This document shows positions 11,607 to 23,000 of a stretch of 64,000 nt of DNA, in pieces. Every line of letters starts with the position of its first letter. The first letter of the stretch is position 1. Made by a program: the position numbers and the translations under genes. The notes beneath the pieces are model-generated. The model was not told the origin of the DNA. It made no database searches and was given only the letters and a program-made list of their open reading frames with translations. The DNA is from Haplomitrium mnioides (lineage: Eukaryota > Marchantiophyta > Haplomitriopsida > Calobryales): contig JBNGIS010018088.1 in assembly GCA_049999725.1 (NCBI GenBank), forward strand, positions 1 to 64,000. Reading direction: 5' to 3'.

Positions 11607-11846
11607 GGACCTTTAGTCCAACCAGCCCATTCGCTAAGCAAGCAGCATTTCAAAGGACCTTTAGTCCGGCTAGCGCATTTGTTGAGCAAGCAGCATTTCA
11701 AAGGACCTTTAGTCCAGCCAGCGCATTCGCTGAGCAAACAACATTTCAAAGGTCCTTTAGTCCAGCCAGCACATTTGCTGAGCAAACAACATTTCAAAGG
11801 ACCTTTAGTCCAGCCAGCGTATTTGCTGAGCACACAGCACTGTAGA
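11607..11846 (+). repeat. 48-bp coding tandem repeat inside copia-1 reverse transcriptase
   Basis: Five copies of exactly 48 bp starting at 11607, 11655, 11703, 11751 and 11799, followed by one or two decayed units. Each encodes 16 residues (GPLVQPAHSLSKQHFK). The unit shares its first 13 bases, GGACCTTTAGTCC, with the neighbouring 36-bp array, so the two arrays probably grew from a common seed. Confidence 0.9.
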
Positions 11847-13530
11847 GGACTTTTAGTCCCACATACATACAAGCTGCATGAGCAACAACAAAGTGGACCT
11901 TTTTCCCCCCTCATCAACCTATACCACATGAAAATGTGAAGTTGGCAAAGCATTTTATTAATGCATATAGATCACCAATTGACCAATTAGGCACACAAAT
12001 GGCAGTTAAAGTCCTGAGATCGATATATGGGCTCAATTAGAGTAGCAAAAATTGGTATCATAGATTCAAATCAGAGATGATGGCACTGAATTTTACAAAT
12101 GATGACATTGCTCCATGCATGTTCATGAAACATCAAGGCTCTAATACGTCATAGTTGCACTTTATGTAGACGACATAAATATTTTTGGCACGAAAACTCT
12201 AGCTGCTAGCACAATTGCCAAACTGAAAGACATATTTGAAATGTGAGACATTGGAGAACTTGATCTTTGTCTTGGCATCTAGTTTGAGCATCTGCGTGAT
12301 GGGATTTTAATCCACCAGTCCACATATGTGGCCAAGATTCTTAAACAATTAAATATGGACAATGCTCATCCGCCAAGAACTCCCATGGAAATGAGATCTT
12401 CAGACCCAACCAATGACATGTTTGGAAAGCAAAAGGAACATGAACAAACTCTGGTTTCAAAAAAACCATATTTCTTGGCAATAGGAGCCCTCATGTACCT
12501 TGTAAATCAGACTAGACCTAATATATCTTTTGCAGTGAACATGCTTGCAAGGCACAGCTTGTAGCCCACCATTCATCACTGGAATGGACTCAAAAGCATT
12601 TTCAGATACTTGAAAGGTACAAAAGACATGGGACTCTCCTTCCCCAAAAATGCAACGAATGATATTGTCGGTTATATTGATGTTGGATATTTATCTGATT
12701 TTGATGATGCAAAGTCTCAAACAAAATACATCTTCCTTAAAGGAAGCACTACTATCTCATGGAACAACATCAAACAAACCATTACAACTACCTCGACTAA
12801 CCATGTAGAAATCATAGCACTTTATGAGGCTAGTAGGGAATGTATATGGCTCCGACAACTCATTGATTATATCAACAATAATAAGGGCAAACCTCTACTT
12901 CAGTTCTCTACGATAATATACGAGGACAATCGACCATGCGTCAACCAAATTGCTCAAGGCTTTATTAAGAGCGACAAGATTAAGCACATTGCCCCTAAAT
13001 TCTTTTACACCCATGAGCAACACGATGACAAAATTAATGTCCAATGGATAGTATGTAAAGATAACAGAGCAGATATCTTCACAAAACCACTTTCACTTGC
13101 TCTACACATTGCACATACTCAAGGGCTTAGTCTACGAAGACTATCTGAATTACACTAAAGCAACAAACAATGATTGCTTATATTTTCTCTCTCTGATCTT
13201 TAGTCATGAGGATCAAGGATTGCATATTCAATCATTTATTTTGAAAAATATCTAATCTAACTGAAATGTCATACAGGAAATGACATGCAAAGATTATATC
13301 AGAAGCTGACATCACTTCTCAGCTTTTGAGGCTGACATCATTTTTTTAGACAGACCTTCAAGACACAAGAAGAGAGCACAACAACACCGCGCAACAACAC
13401 CACATATTAGCTTTACTTTCAAAGCAACAAATTTTGACATTTTTGTTACTTACATACACACACACACTCCACACATTATCATCATATTTTATTATAACCT
13501 ATCAAATTATGTGGTGGCACTCTTTCCCTC

Positions 13531-13546
13531 GGAAGAAAGCGGGAGG
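13531..13546 (+). promoter_or_regulatory. Probable polypurine tract of copia-1
   Basis: GGAAGAAAGCGGGAGG immediately precedes the presumed 3' LTR start. It is the only strong purine run between the pol stop codon (13158) and the LTR, and would prime plus-strand synthesis. Confidence 0.55.
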
Positions 13547-13865
13547 GTTTTAATAAGACCACACATAGAATAGGATTTAAACTAAGGACTTACATAGCAT
13601 ATAGTCCTAAAAGTGGCTGATTACTAGAGGAAGAATCAGCCAAGAGGAAGTGCTATAGAGACATATATATACCCTATATAAGTAGTCATCCATAATCTAT
13701 TCTACTCATTTGTCTTGGGGACTTCCGTTTGTATGTGTGCAATGCTCATACGATAACATAGTTTGTGTTGTTTGATCTTTTTATTTTGGTAAAATATCTT
13801 TGATTCATTCAAAAGCAATTGAAGAGCAACATTCAAAATAAAAGTTATTAAGTACTTTCTTGACA
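13547..13865 (+). repeat. Probable 3' LTR of copia-1
   Basis: Starts directly after the polypurine tract (GTTTTAATAAGACC; the expected TG seems mutated). It contains a TATA-like promoter (TATATATACCCTATATAAG, about 13660-13685) and may end at TCTTGACA near 13865. No second LTR copy is available in the window to confirm the ends. Confidence 0.45.
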
Positions 13866-14159
13866 ATCTCTTTTTGTTAAGAAAATGATTTTTGAATTAA
13901 ACCCACTGTTGGACAGGTTTTTTTGGGTTTTTTTAAATTTTTTGTGTTTAACTTGACCTAGTAGAGCATTTTGAGACCAAGACTGATCAATCTAGTGCAC
14001 AAGGGTGGCAAAGAGGGTCAAATCATTTTAAGGAGTTGTTTAGAGTCTAAAGAAAGAAGATTTGTTTAGATCCATTGGAGGGCTGGGCCAATTTGATGCA
14101 AGAAAGAAAAATCACTCGGGAGATCATCAACGAGACTTGGAGCAAAAGGCTTTGCCTTG
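13866..14159. other. Unassigned AT-rich spacer
   Basis: No open frame, repeat or motif is recognised here. It lies between the presumed copia-1 LTR and a purine-rich repeat block. Confidence 0.4.
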
Positions 14160-14400
14160 TAAAATACTATACAGGGAGAGGACAAGAGAATTCAGACAAG
14201 AGGACAGCATAATCGAAGGGAGGGGATGAGAGAATTTAGACAGGAAGAGGACAAAATCAAAGGGAGGGAATGAGAGATTTCAGATAGGAGGAGGGAAAAG
14301 TCGAATGGAGGGGACAAGAGAATTTAGACAAGAGGAGGGCGAAATTGAAGGAGACAGCAAAACCGAGGGGAGAGGATAAGAGAATTCAGACATGATGAGA
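14160..14400 (+). repeat. Degenerate purine-rich tandem repeat
   Basis: About five units of roughly 45-60 bp with the core GAGAGAATTTAGACA followed by GGAGGGCAAAATCGAAGG-like sequence (cores near 14184, 14229, 14272, 14318 and 14380). The strand is almost pure A and G; the Arg/Lys/Glu-rich frames across and after it (to about 14775) are low-complexity products. Confidence 0.65.
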
Positions 14401-15689
14401 GACAAATCGAGAGGAAGGGGGGAGGGAATTCAAGATTCAAAGTTGACCCAACGAAATCATGAGAGGAATCAGGCCAAGGAATTCAGTAGGAGGAGAAATC
14501 GAGCCAGAGAAAAATTCAAGGAGAAGAAGGCAATGAGAAGAAATTCAAGGCAAAGAGAAGAATTCAGGATTCAGAGGATAGGAATCGAAGAGGAGGAGAA
14601 TCGCCAGGTGAGAATTTCAAGAAAAGAGTGTAGGAGGAGAATTATAGGAAGAGCCAGGAGGAATCAAAGAGAAGGGGAGATCAAGCAAGAAGATCAACAA
14701 ATGGAGAAATCAAGGAAGCATGGAGGAGATCAGAAATTCAGGAATCAGAAGAGGAATCAATGGAGAAATTTGTGAGAAGAAGGTAGGAAGAAATTTGGAG
14801 GGAATACGAGGAAAGACTTGAGGAAGAAGATACTCCCGAGGAAGCTACGGAAGCTATTGGCTTGTTGGTACAAAGCATTGATGGTGATACCATTGAGGAA
14901 GCTGGGGAGTGATTGATTTTAAGCAATTCTGGAGATATGCCACAAAAAATCAGATAAATGCCAAGCACCCTCCATAGAGGACATTTTTGCAAATTCTAAC
15001 AGCTTGTGCAAATATGTTTGCCCAAGACAAGAAAGTTGTCGAGTCATCCAGGGACAACATTTCTGCCAAAGCGCTTGATGAAGGCGAGGAAGCTCATTAG
15101 TCGTCGACATACATCAATTATGAAGAAATGCTTGATGAAGACAAGGAAGCTACTGAATTGTTCATTGAGAACATTTTTGCAAACACTCTTGATGAAGAAA
15201 AGGAAATCCCATTATCCTCCACGAATGACATTTCTGATGTAAAAAGTCCTTTAGCAACAGAACCGCCTGATGTGGAGAAGGCAGTATTGTCTATCACGTC
15301 TGAGATTGAGAAGGTTGAGCCATCAGACATTGCTATCTCTTTTGCAGATCTACATGATGAGGTTGATAATTAAGTCAGTGAAGATGTAGAAGAAGAAATT
15401 CGAGGAGGAAAAGAAGAGATAAGGAGAAATGTGATAGAGAGAGGAGTTCAAGAAGTAATCAAGAGCGAGGAGGGAAATTGCAAGAATTTAGAGAAGGGGA
15501 GAATTTATGGTTGCTCCTGCTTCTCCTCGTGGATGCTTCCCCACCCATTCTAGAGCCTTTGTAGCCACTCCCCATTTATCTATTTGTGCACCCTTTCCTT
15601 CATTATGTAGAGAAGGTGTTGCATGACCTATGCACCACCATTGTCGCATTCTCAAATGTGGGAGACAGTTTCATCGTTATTGTTGTAGG
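14401..15689 (+). other. Purine-rich region with acidic-repeat open frames, unidentified
   Basis: The stretch stays A/G-rich. Around 15040-15240 three degenerate units encode an acidic motif of the type NIFANTLDEEKEA (also ISAKALDEGEEA and EEMLDEDKEA), and one frame is open from 15128 to 15373. I do not recognise a family. It could be a decayed low-complexity gene or an expanded repeat; no start, partner or intron supports an active gene. Confidence 0.35.
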
Positions 15690-16470
15690 TTGAAGCTCTA
15701 GAGAATGCATTGACAATGGCGGCAGCAGAGGCAAGTTGTTTGGCATTGCTCCCTCTGCGGTTTTGGGAGAGCCAAGGTGTAAGAAAAGTTCTCCTTTTCC
15801 TTCTTTGATTGCTTTTTGGGCTAAACTTGAAGAATAAGTTAGGGTACCTGAAAGAGGAGAGAAGTTTATGATCAGCTGCTAGACAAGAGAGACGTAGGAA
15901 CCATGTCAGGGATGTTAAGGTCATGGCTGAGAAAGTTGTGGGAATTGACCTCTGAACCACGAACTCTACTGTGGCGACCATGGCAGAGGCAAGTTGACCA
16001 TTGTCACTAACCTTGAAGGGCAGTGAACAACTTCTTCTATGGTGGCATACACTTAGAATGGAGATCGTCTGGTGGGCCAAATTGCCAAGCGCTAGGCCAT
16101 TGTTAACCTTGAGAACACATTCTTTTTTGTCAAGAGATTTATTGGGTGCAAAAAGAACAAAAAGGATGAGGAGTCGAAGCAAGTTTCGTATCAGGTTGGG
16201 AGAGATGAGAATGGTAACGTGAAACTTGACTGCATTGGTATCCAAAAGTAGTTTGTTGCCAAAGAAATTTCTCCCTAGGCTCTATGAAAGTTGATTGCCA
16301 ATGCATCAACGTTTCTTAACGACAAGGTCACTAAAGTTGTGATTATTGCACCCGCCTACCTTAACGATTCACAAACAACTGCCACTAAAGATGCATTGTT
16401 GGTGTTGAAGTTTTTCTTCTCATCAATGAGCCTCTTGCCCCTCTCCTCATTGAACCGCAGCCTAAAGGAG
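15690..16470 (+). pseudogene. Chloroplast-type Hsp70 N-terminal pseudogene
   Basis: Forward translation, following several frame shifts, matches the start of plastid stromal Hsp70, the DnaK-type chaperone. Visible blocks: a possible transit-peptide start MAAAEASCLALLPL (from about 15708); a basic stretch followed by VMAEKVVGIDL and TTNS (15917-15970, the ATP-binding phosphate-1 loop, with Gly of DLGTTNS replaced by a stop); LVGQIAK (about 16070); VSYQVGRDENGNVKLDC (about 16177-16230); FLNDKVTKV and PAYLNDSQ (about 16310-16375, usual PAYFNDSQ); and INEPLAPLL (about 16425, usual INEPTAASL). Similarity ends near 16470, about one third of the family length (~700 residues). The blocks run on without an obvious intron, which suggests a processed copy, though this is not proven. 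Reverse-strand open frames here are shadows. Confidence 0.85.
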
Positions 16471-16589
16471 AGTTGCGCTAACAAAAAGAATAAAAAACAA
16501 GTGGAATACCTCCCTAAGTCTAGAGGATGAACAAGGAGAAAGGCCAAAAGGCACTTAGTACCGTTGTGGGAGAATTCACCAAAAATTGT

Positions 16590-16820
16590 CAATGGCATTA
16601 AATAAGCTCTCTAAAATTGGTTGAGGGAGCTTGCCAAAAAATGTCAGAGCCTTTAGGTTTGGCTGAAATTTATGTTAGGATCTAAAATTAGCTAAGGAAG
16701 TTTGCCAAAAAAGATCAAGGGCCTTCAATTTTGACAATAGCATTAGTTGGCTAAAACTAATATTAGGGTCTAAAATTGGCTATGGGAAAGGTTGCCAAAA
16801 CAAAATGTCAAGGGCATTAA
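16590..16820 (+). repeat. ~87-bp degenerate tandem repeat, three copies
   Basis: Three units start with TCTAAAATTGGCTA-like sequence at about 16600, 16681 and 16770 and continue with a TTGCCAAAAAATGTCAAGGGC-like block. They lie just downstream of the Hsp70 fragment and are not coding. Confidence 0.6.
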
Positions 16821-18580
16821 ATTAACTCTCCCACTACTTTTATTTTTTGAAGGTATAGCCTCATGCGGGGGCTCATTGCAGGGATCATCAAACGAGAGTT
16901 GGCAACCAAGAAGAGGAGGAGGAGTTAGAAGCAGAACAAGGGAAGGGGCAAATGTAAGATGTATCCAGGGTACTTTGGCTAGTAAGGTTACTTCCATGGG
17001 ATGAGCAGAGGGCTTTGGCTGGTGAAGGAGACTTGTTCCTTAAATCTATTTTGTGAATATCTTCACTTCTTCAGTAGTTGGACTTGTAGAGCTCCAGACC
17101 TCTACCGCTACTTGGGAGAACAACTAGGGAGGATCCCCCCTCTGGAGCCAGGGAGGGTGAGCTCAAAATTGCTAAGTGAAGGATTTGTTGGGGTAATCTA
17201 GGCCAAAGGTAAAATCTTGTGGTGTTTTGTGTGTGCCTGAAGAGTTCTGGTGATGTATGCTCCCATAGGAAAAGTAAGGAGACAGGAATTGGGTAGCAAA
17301 GTGGAGTGCGGGTGCAATTGGTGCTCAAGAGGAGCACCTCCCTAGTGAGGGAGTCACAAAAGACACCTTCTATGAGGCAGAAGTGAAACTCTCTTGCTTG
17401 AAAGAGTGTGTGATGTAGTGGATGTGGTGAGAGCAAGAGAGCGGCTAAGAATTGAGGGCTGCAAGCAATTGCTTGGGATCGTGGGAGTTGGAGGAGCCAT
17501 CTGATCTGAAGATCAGCAGCTGAGATCGACAAGAGGGAAGCTCGTGGGGGCAAGAAAAGGACCAAGGAGATCAAAGGAGGACCTTGAGCCACCAGCAATC
17601 CAAGAGCATCACTGACCAGAAAGGAGGACAATGGAGATCAAGCAAATTCTTGATTTCAGGAGTTGGTAGCACCGCACCAAGGGTTCCTTTTGGTTTGTTA
17701 TTGTGGTAGCTTTGGGTATGTAGCTTTAGCATGTAGGCATTTTGATTTCTGCAATATAGTTTGGAAGAGCATGTAAGAATACTCAAGACAAAACTAGAGG
17801 GAGAGTAGGCTACCATTTTATAGAATAAATTTGAAATTATGTTTTCAGAAGTAGATTTCAGCAAAAGAGAGAGGAAGAGCAAGAGATGGGGATAGATTTT
17901 AGTGATGGAAATCTGAGCAGATCTGGACCTGGTACCAAGGAAGGATCAGACTTGTAATTCCTGTACTCCATAGACGAGCCACCTTCACATGGGTGTGGGC
18001 AAGAATAAAGTGGAGTAAAGCTCTCATTTGTCCCTTCAAAGTTGTGATCTAGACCTGAGACAGACTTGGACCAGATTGCAAGTAGATAGAAAAGCAAGGA
18101 GGAGTGCACAAACTTGAACACAAACAATTCCAGCACCCTCCTTAATGCTCAAACCGACAAAGGGTCAATCCCTCCCAACAAAAAGTATCCCATATTTTCC
18201 TTGTTTTGGGGCTTGCAACATCGTGGGGTTGTTTTCTCAGCATAGCACCCAAGCGGCATGGCCGACACCTATTGGATTTTGTAAAAGTAAGCAACAAAGT
18301 CTATGATGGCATGGAAGTTCCCTTTTGACTAATTTATATTTTCGCACAATTTTTCTTCAATTGTCAATTTTTGTTTTTTTATTAGCCACATATTACATTC
18401 ATTACAACCTTCAAATATGACATCATTCTACATGTGAGTTGTTTTTGTGATTTTATTTTGGATATTCAATTTTGCAAGTTACTAGTGATTGATTGCATCC
18501 ATGCATAGTAATGTCGAGTTGATTTTGATAAAAGGCTTCATATTTTTATGATATGTAAGCATAGCTCTTCTTTTTTGTTT
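16821..18580. other. Unassigned region
   Basis: No protein family, LTR pair or tandem array is recognised over these 1.8 kb. The reverse open frame at 17071-17631 (186 codons) has a Leu/Ser/Pro-rich composition, no recognisable motif and no paralogue in the window, so I do not call it a gene. The sequence is moderately richer in G and C than the neighbouring transposons and may be an LTR or spacer of an unrecognised retroelement. Confidence 0.35.
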
Positions 18581-18877
18581 TCATCTATTCTGTAAGTAAA
18601 TAGAGGTCAGTTTAGAGGCAAGGGGAGTAACCGAGGACATGGAAGTCAGTTTGTGCACATTCTCAATGTGGGTCTTGAAGGCATCGATTTCTTCACTAGA
18701 TGGGGCTGGTCCTAACACATACTCCACTTTATCACTTGTGATGAAGTACCAAAACTCTATGTTTTTAATAAAGGTGGTTGTTCTGACAAACCAAACATTA
18801 TAATTATTCTCAGTTAGTTTCTCATTAACAATTTGAGAAATCCCCTCTACTATTTTGAGTCCTTGATTCAAGTGCAC
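18581..18877 (-). pseudogene. Copia-type gag N-terminal fragment, reverse strand
   Basis: The 98-codon frame contains EKLTENNYNVWFVRTTTFIK followed by a Trp-containing stretch and ending HIENVHKL. This resembles the N-terminus of plant Ty1/copia Gag (usually K-L-x-x-x-N-Y-x-x-W). Nothing downstream on this strand continues it, so it is a scrap of a separate element rather than part of copia-2, which runs the other way. Confidence 0.55.
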
Positions 18878-19680
18878 CTAAAAAAACACAACAAGCAAAG
18901 TACTAAAAAGTACTCCCAACATAGATCGACACTAGCTACTCAAAGATGAATTCTCGGTTAAAGCTTTGTTGAAAAAGGAAAACTAGATGGAGTACAAACC
19001 TTGGCACCTCAAGAATTTTGAGAGTTCGTATGTCACCTTCTATGACCAACTTTAAAACCACAACATTCAGAAAGAAGATTGAATTCACAATGTCTAGAGG
19101 ACAAAATGTTGGCTTCTGAAGAAAGTTTGCTGATGTTGGCTTCTGAATTTATGATATGCAAAGGAAGAATTGTTCTTGTTCTTGTGTCATTATATTTCAG
19201 CCTTCACAATATCAGGTCATTGTGTGGCAGATGAACACGCAATTGCTAGACCGCTCGTTGATGAAATATGTGTCAAAGTAGCCAAGTGAAACCAAATTCA
19301 CAATTCTTAGTGATCAGAATTGAAATGCTCCCTTAATCACTTTGTGAGTTAGCCTAAAGTCACAAAATGCAAATTGGTAGGTTGCAAGTAGCCAGCAATC
19401 ACAAATTAGGGTCAAAAAATTAAATTCGTGACCTTGAGTCTCCTTCGATTCTTCTTTAACAAAAAAAACCTCTTCAATTTATGCTTCCATATTTCTTTAG
19501 TAGCAAACCTAAAACATCTCTCTTCATACTTTAGATTCTTCTTTAGCAAAAAAGAAATGAGCTCTCTTTCTTCCTTTGATTCTAATTTGAGTGCTCCTTT
19601 GAATTTGTTTCGAGTGCTCCTTAAAACCTATTTTGATTTTTGTTCAGCACTAGTAATTTTTGCCTTCTTTGATTCCTACC
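18878..19680. other. Unassigned region with CT-rich repeats
   Basis: Nothing coding is recognised. From about 19435 to 19680 there are repeated TTTGATTCTTCTTTAGCA-like blocks. Very similar blocks occur at 36165-36275, beyond the other end of copia-2. They may be part of a longer flanking repeat or simply low-complexity CT-rich sequence. Confidence 0.35.
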
Positions 19681-20062
19681 TATTGAGAGCCATTGCTGAG
19701 TGGGAGGATAGATCTTGAGAAGTATCAGTGTACGGCTCTTCCCAAGGTGAGCAATCGTTGGTGTTGGAGTTGTCTACTTGATGTACATAGTGCTCAAAGT
19801 TTGTTTCTGAGCCTTCTTTAGCTTAGTGTTTCCTTCAGTTAGCTAGTTTCTTGTTTTAGAAACATGCCTCATGGTAGTGATACATAGAAGCACCTGAAGG
19901 TGCCACATGTTAACACCACAAGGCTCCCTTAGAAGATTAATATTTTGTCTCAAGGTGTTAAGGAAATATGCGCATGCATATATCTGCATACGTATATAAG
20001 GAATTATTTGATTTGAGGATGTTGACAAGAATCTGCTATTGGTGCAGCTACTTCTTGCACAT
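19681..20062 (+). repeat. 5' LTR of copia-2 (3' part deleted)
   Basis: TATTGAGAGCCATTGCTGAG here matches TGTTGAGAACCATTGCTGAG at 35073, and similarity continues to CTTGCACAT (about 20062), equal to CTTGTACAT at about 35455. It includes a TATA-like TATATAAGG near 19992. The 3' LTR then continues for about 228 bases that are missing here. Confidence 0.8.
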
Positions 20063-23000
20063 CCTTGGAGTAAAAGGCTTGGAAGAGCATACTAAAAGAG
20101 CACCTATTGCAGCAGAAATGGCAGATAGAGCTTGGAAGAAAGATGATACGAAGGCAAAAGGTTTGAATTGCAACACTATTGCCACAGAGATCACAAGGAA
20201 GGAACCCCATGTCTATGGTATATGGGAAGCTTTAAGGATCACACACAATGTGGAAAGGGCTGGAAGAGGTTTCCCTGACTTGAAGAAGCCTCTAACTTGT
20301 AAAGGAGCCCCACGAACTCCAATGGAAATTCATGTCAACACAATGGAGAAGCTTTTTGCTTGAGTAGCAGATTCCAGTTATATATTTACTGATGCCCAAA
20401 TCATTGGTATCTTTTTGATGTCACTAGACAATAAACATGATACAACAATGACTTTCTTCAATTATCAAGATTTAGGTACACTTAGCTGGTACACTCTCAT
20501 AGGAAAGATGATGATTGAGGACCTAAAATAATGAAGGCGATGGCATTGATGCAGCCCTAGTTGCAAAGAAGGATTGTGAAATGCACACATTGCAGAAGAA
20601 AGGAGCACTTGGAGAAGGATTGTTAGATGAAGCATGGCAAACCTGCCTTAACTTCCAAAGACAAGTCCAAACTCACCAAGGATACAAGGGCCAAAGGCCT
20701 TTAAAGAGAAGAGCAAGATGAGAGAAAGTGCCAGCGCTACAGATAATGACAAATCAAGTACTTAATACAAGCTAGTAACTGCAGATTGTCCCCATGATGA
20801 AGCAAGGCTCTTAAGAATGATTGCACTAGATATAAATGGTACCTAGACTCAACAACAAGAAGTCATGTCTATAATGACAATTTCTTGATGAAGAATCTAA
20901 CACAAATCCAAACCAAGAGGGTTAGAAACATGGACAAGAACAGTGTGATTTACTGTCACATGTAGGTCAAGCATCAATCAGCATCACCTCCAAAGGGGAG
21001 AAAAAAGCACTTGAATTGAGAAACATTTTGTACATTGCTGAATCAGGCTAGAATCTGATCTCAATTGATAAATTGAATGATCAAGGTACATATATAGACT
21101 TTGAGAGAAGAGGCATCATAATGTACATTGAAAAGTTTGAGTATGCAGTTTTAGAAAAGAATGCATGGATCCTTTGTGGAGGAATCAACATGGCTAGGGA
21201 GATTTTTTTTCCATCACAATGACCCCACAAGAATCAGACTTGTAGTTATAGCACAAAAGGCTGAGACACCTAACTGTGGATAACATGCACAAACTCCAAA
21301 ATTTGGTGACAAGAATGGTCATCAAGATAAAGGAGGATTTCTTCTTTGAAGCATATACAAGGAAACAACACCACCAACCAATGCCTAAGAAATTTGACAT
21401 TGCAACAAAGCACAAGCTGGACCTCATCCTCTTTGATGTTGGTGGACAATTATGAGTCACCTCTTTAGGAGGAGCAAGGTACTTTGTGATATTCACAGAT
21501 GACAAGAGCAGGAGATCATTCTTGTATGTCATAAAGACCAAGAATGAGGTCGTTGAGAAATTTCAAGAATTTTTCAATCAAGTAACAAATGAGCTCAACA
21601 CTTAAGTGAAGACTCTGAGAGCTCATGGAGGAGGTGAATACACTAGCAAAGCCTTCAAACGCTACTTGAAGGAGAAAATGATCAAGAGCCAAATGACCGC
21701 CAGAAGCAGCCCAGAACATAATGGTGCAACTGAGCAATTGAACTGAACATTGGTGGGAAAGACCAGATGTATGTTGAATGAAGTTGGCCTTGAGAAAAGA
21801 CATTGGGTTGAGGCCATAGTCATAGCCAACTATCTGCGCAACATAAGCCCTTCACCAACTTTGAAGGGGAAAAACCATAAGAAGCATGGTTAGGTAAGAG
21901 ACCAAATGTCTCATATCTAAGGGTCTTTGGATGTGATGCATATGTACTTTTACTAAAAGAGATGAGAAGAAAGTTGGACAACAAGTCTGACACTGGCTTT
22001 TTTCTAGGATATCAGCATGGAGTAAAGGGGTACCGCCTTCTAAACCACATGACTGGAAAGATCATTTGCAGCAGAGATGTCCTCTTCAAGGAAGCCAAAA
22101 CTAAAACACAAAGAGCAATTGAGTCCTCCAATGGGAGACAATTGATTTCAAATATTAAAGAGGAATCTAAGAATGCAAGCTCAAGCAAGAGGACATCAAT
22201 ATCTAAGAACAAGGAGGTCCAAGAAGAAAGTGCAAGGATGATCCAAATGAATGGGAGGAAGAAAGAGAATCTAATGTAGAATAAAAAGAACCTAGGAGAT
22301 TAGGTAGGAATTAAAGATGCCAGAATTTGATGGCATTGACAAGGCATATTATCTCAAGAAATGGTAAGACTATGTGCTAGTGAATTTGAATATGCAGTAC
22401 ATTAATTGTGCATTGCAACTTGAGTTGAAGATGAGAATCCAACAAGCCTCTAAGAAGCTTCTTCAAGCCAAGATTATGAGGAATTGAAGGCAGCCATGAC
22501 AGAGGAGCTCAATGTGCTCCAGAAGAATTATACTCAGAAGCTTGTAAGATTGCTAGCAAGAAGGAAAAAAATTAGCTACAAGTGGGTGTTCAAGATCAAG
22601 AGAGGGTCAGATGATTCAATCATCAAGTACAAGGCCATACTAGTAGCAAGGGAACTCACTCAAGTGGAAGGCCTTGACTACAATGAAACCTTTGCACATG
22701 TAGCAAATTTTACCTTCATTAGATGCCTATTGGCATTCGCAGCAAAGCATGGTTGGGAAGTAGAAAAAATGGACATCAAGACAACATTTCTAAAAGGAGA
22801 CCTTAACAAAGCAATCTACATGAAGCAACCAAAAGGAGTAGCTCAAGGAGATAAAGTATGTTTGCTACAAAAGGCAATTTATAGGCTCAAGAAAGGATCT
22901 AGAGCTTGGTATCTCAAGATGGATCAACACTGAGCAATGGCTATCACAAATCAAAGGCAAATCATTGCGTTCAGGTGAGCACATGATCACTGCACTCTAT

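Larger units (their letters stand above)
8950..13158 (+). pseudogene. Copia-1 pol polyprotein (broken)
   Basis: Domains in order: aspartic protease with VDSGSSHT (Asp at 9062-9064); GAG-pre-integrase with HNRLGYPG (about 9460); integrase core with FHVDVCGP (about 9655), DNTKEFSSQ (about 9848) and NNIAESAIKR (about 9950), giving the D,D,E series; reverse transcriptase starting RLVAKGYTQ (about 10988), with the YVDDI catalytic motif at about 12161; RNase H (12610-13158) with the late motif DIFTKPL. Frames change and stops occur between domains. The reverse transcriptase is split by two tandem-repeat arrays (11242-11420 and 11607-11846) between the DTQIL and SIYGL segments, a position normally occupied by about 30 residues. 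This is a decayed transposon gene, not a host gene. Confidence 0.85.
8950..13865 (+). mobile_element. Ty1/copia element copia-1, 3' part with probable 3' LTR
   Basis: Everything from just before the protease to the 3' LTR is present; the 5' LTR and gag are missing because transposon A lies at its left edge. The order protease, integrase, reverse transcriptase, RNase H is diagnostic of Ty1/copia. Numerous stops and frameshifts show it is inactive. The right end near 13865 is approximate. Confidence 0.75.

Noticed and set aside
11507-11953. Reverse-strand 148-codon Cys-rich repeat frame
   Set aside because: Complement of the 48-bp coding array of copia-1; the forward frame is the meaningful one.
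14392-14775. Arg/Lys/Glu-rich 127-codon frame resembling an SR-like protein
   Set aside because: Explained by purine-rich tandem repeats; no domain and no continuation.
15652-16245. Reverse-strand 197-codon open frame
   Set aside because: It is the shadow of the forward-strand Hsp70 pseudogene; no motif is seen in its own translation.
17071-17631. Reverse-strand 186-codon open frame
   Set aside because: Leu/Ser/Pro-rich, no domain, no paralogue in the window, no supporting gene structure.
19400-19680. Possible extended LTR or flanking duplication, because CT-rich blocks recur at 36165-36275
   Set aside because: Similarity is confined to low-complexity TTCTTCTTTAG blocks and the distances to the LTRs differ; not enough to call a duplication.
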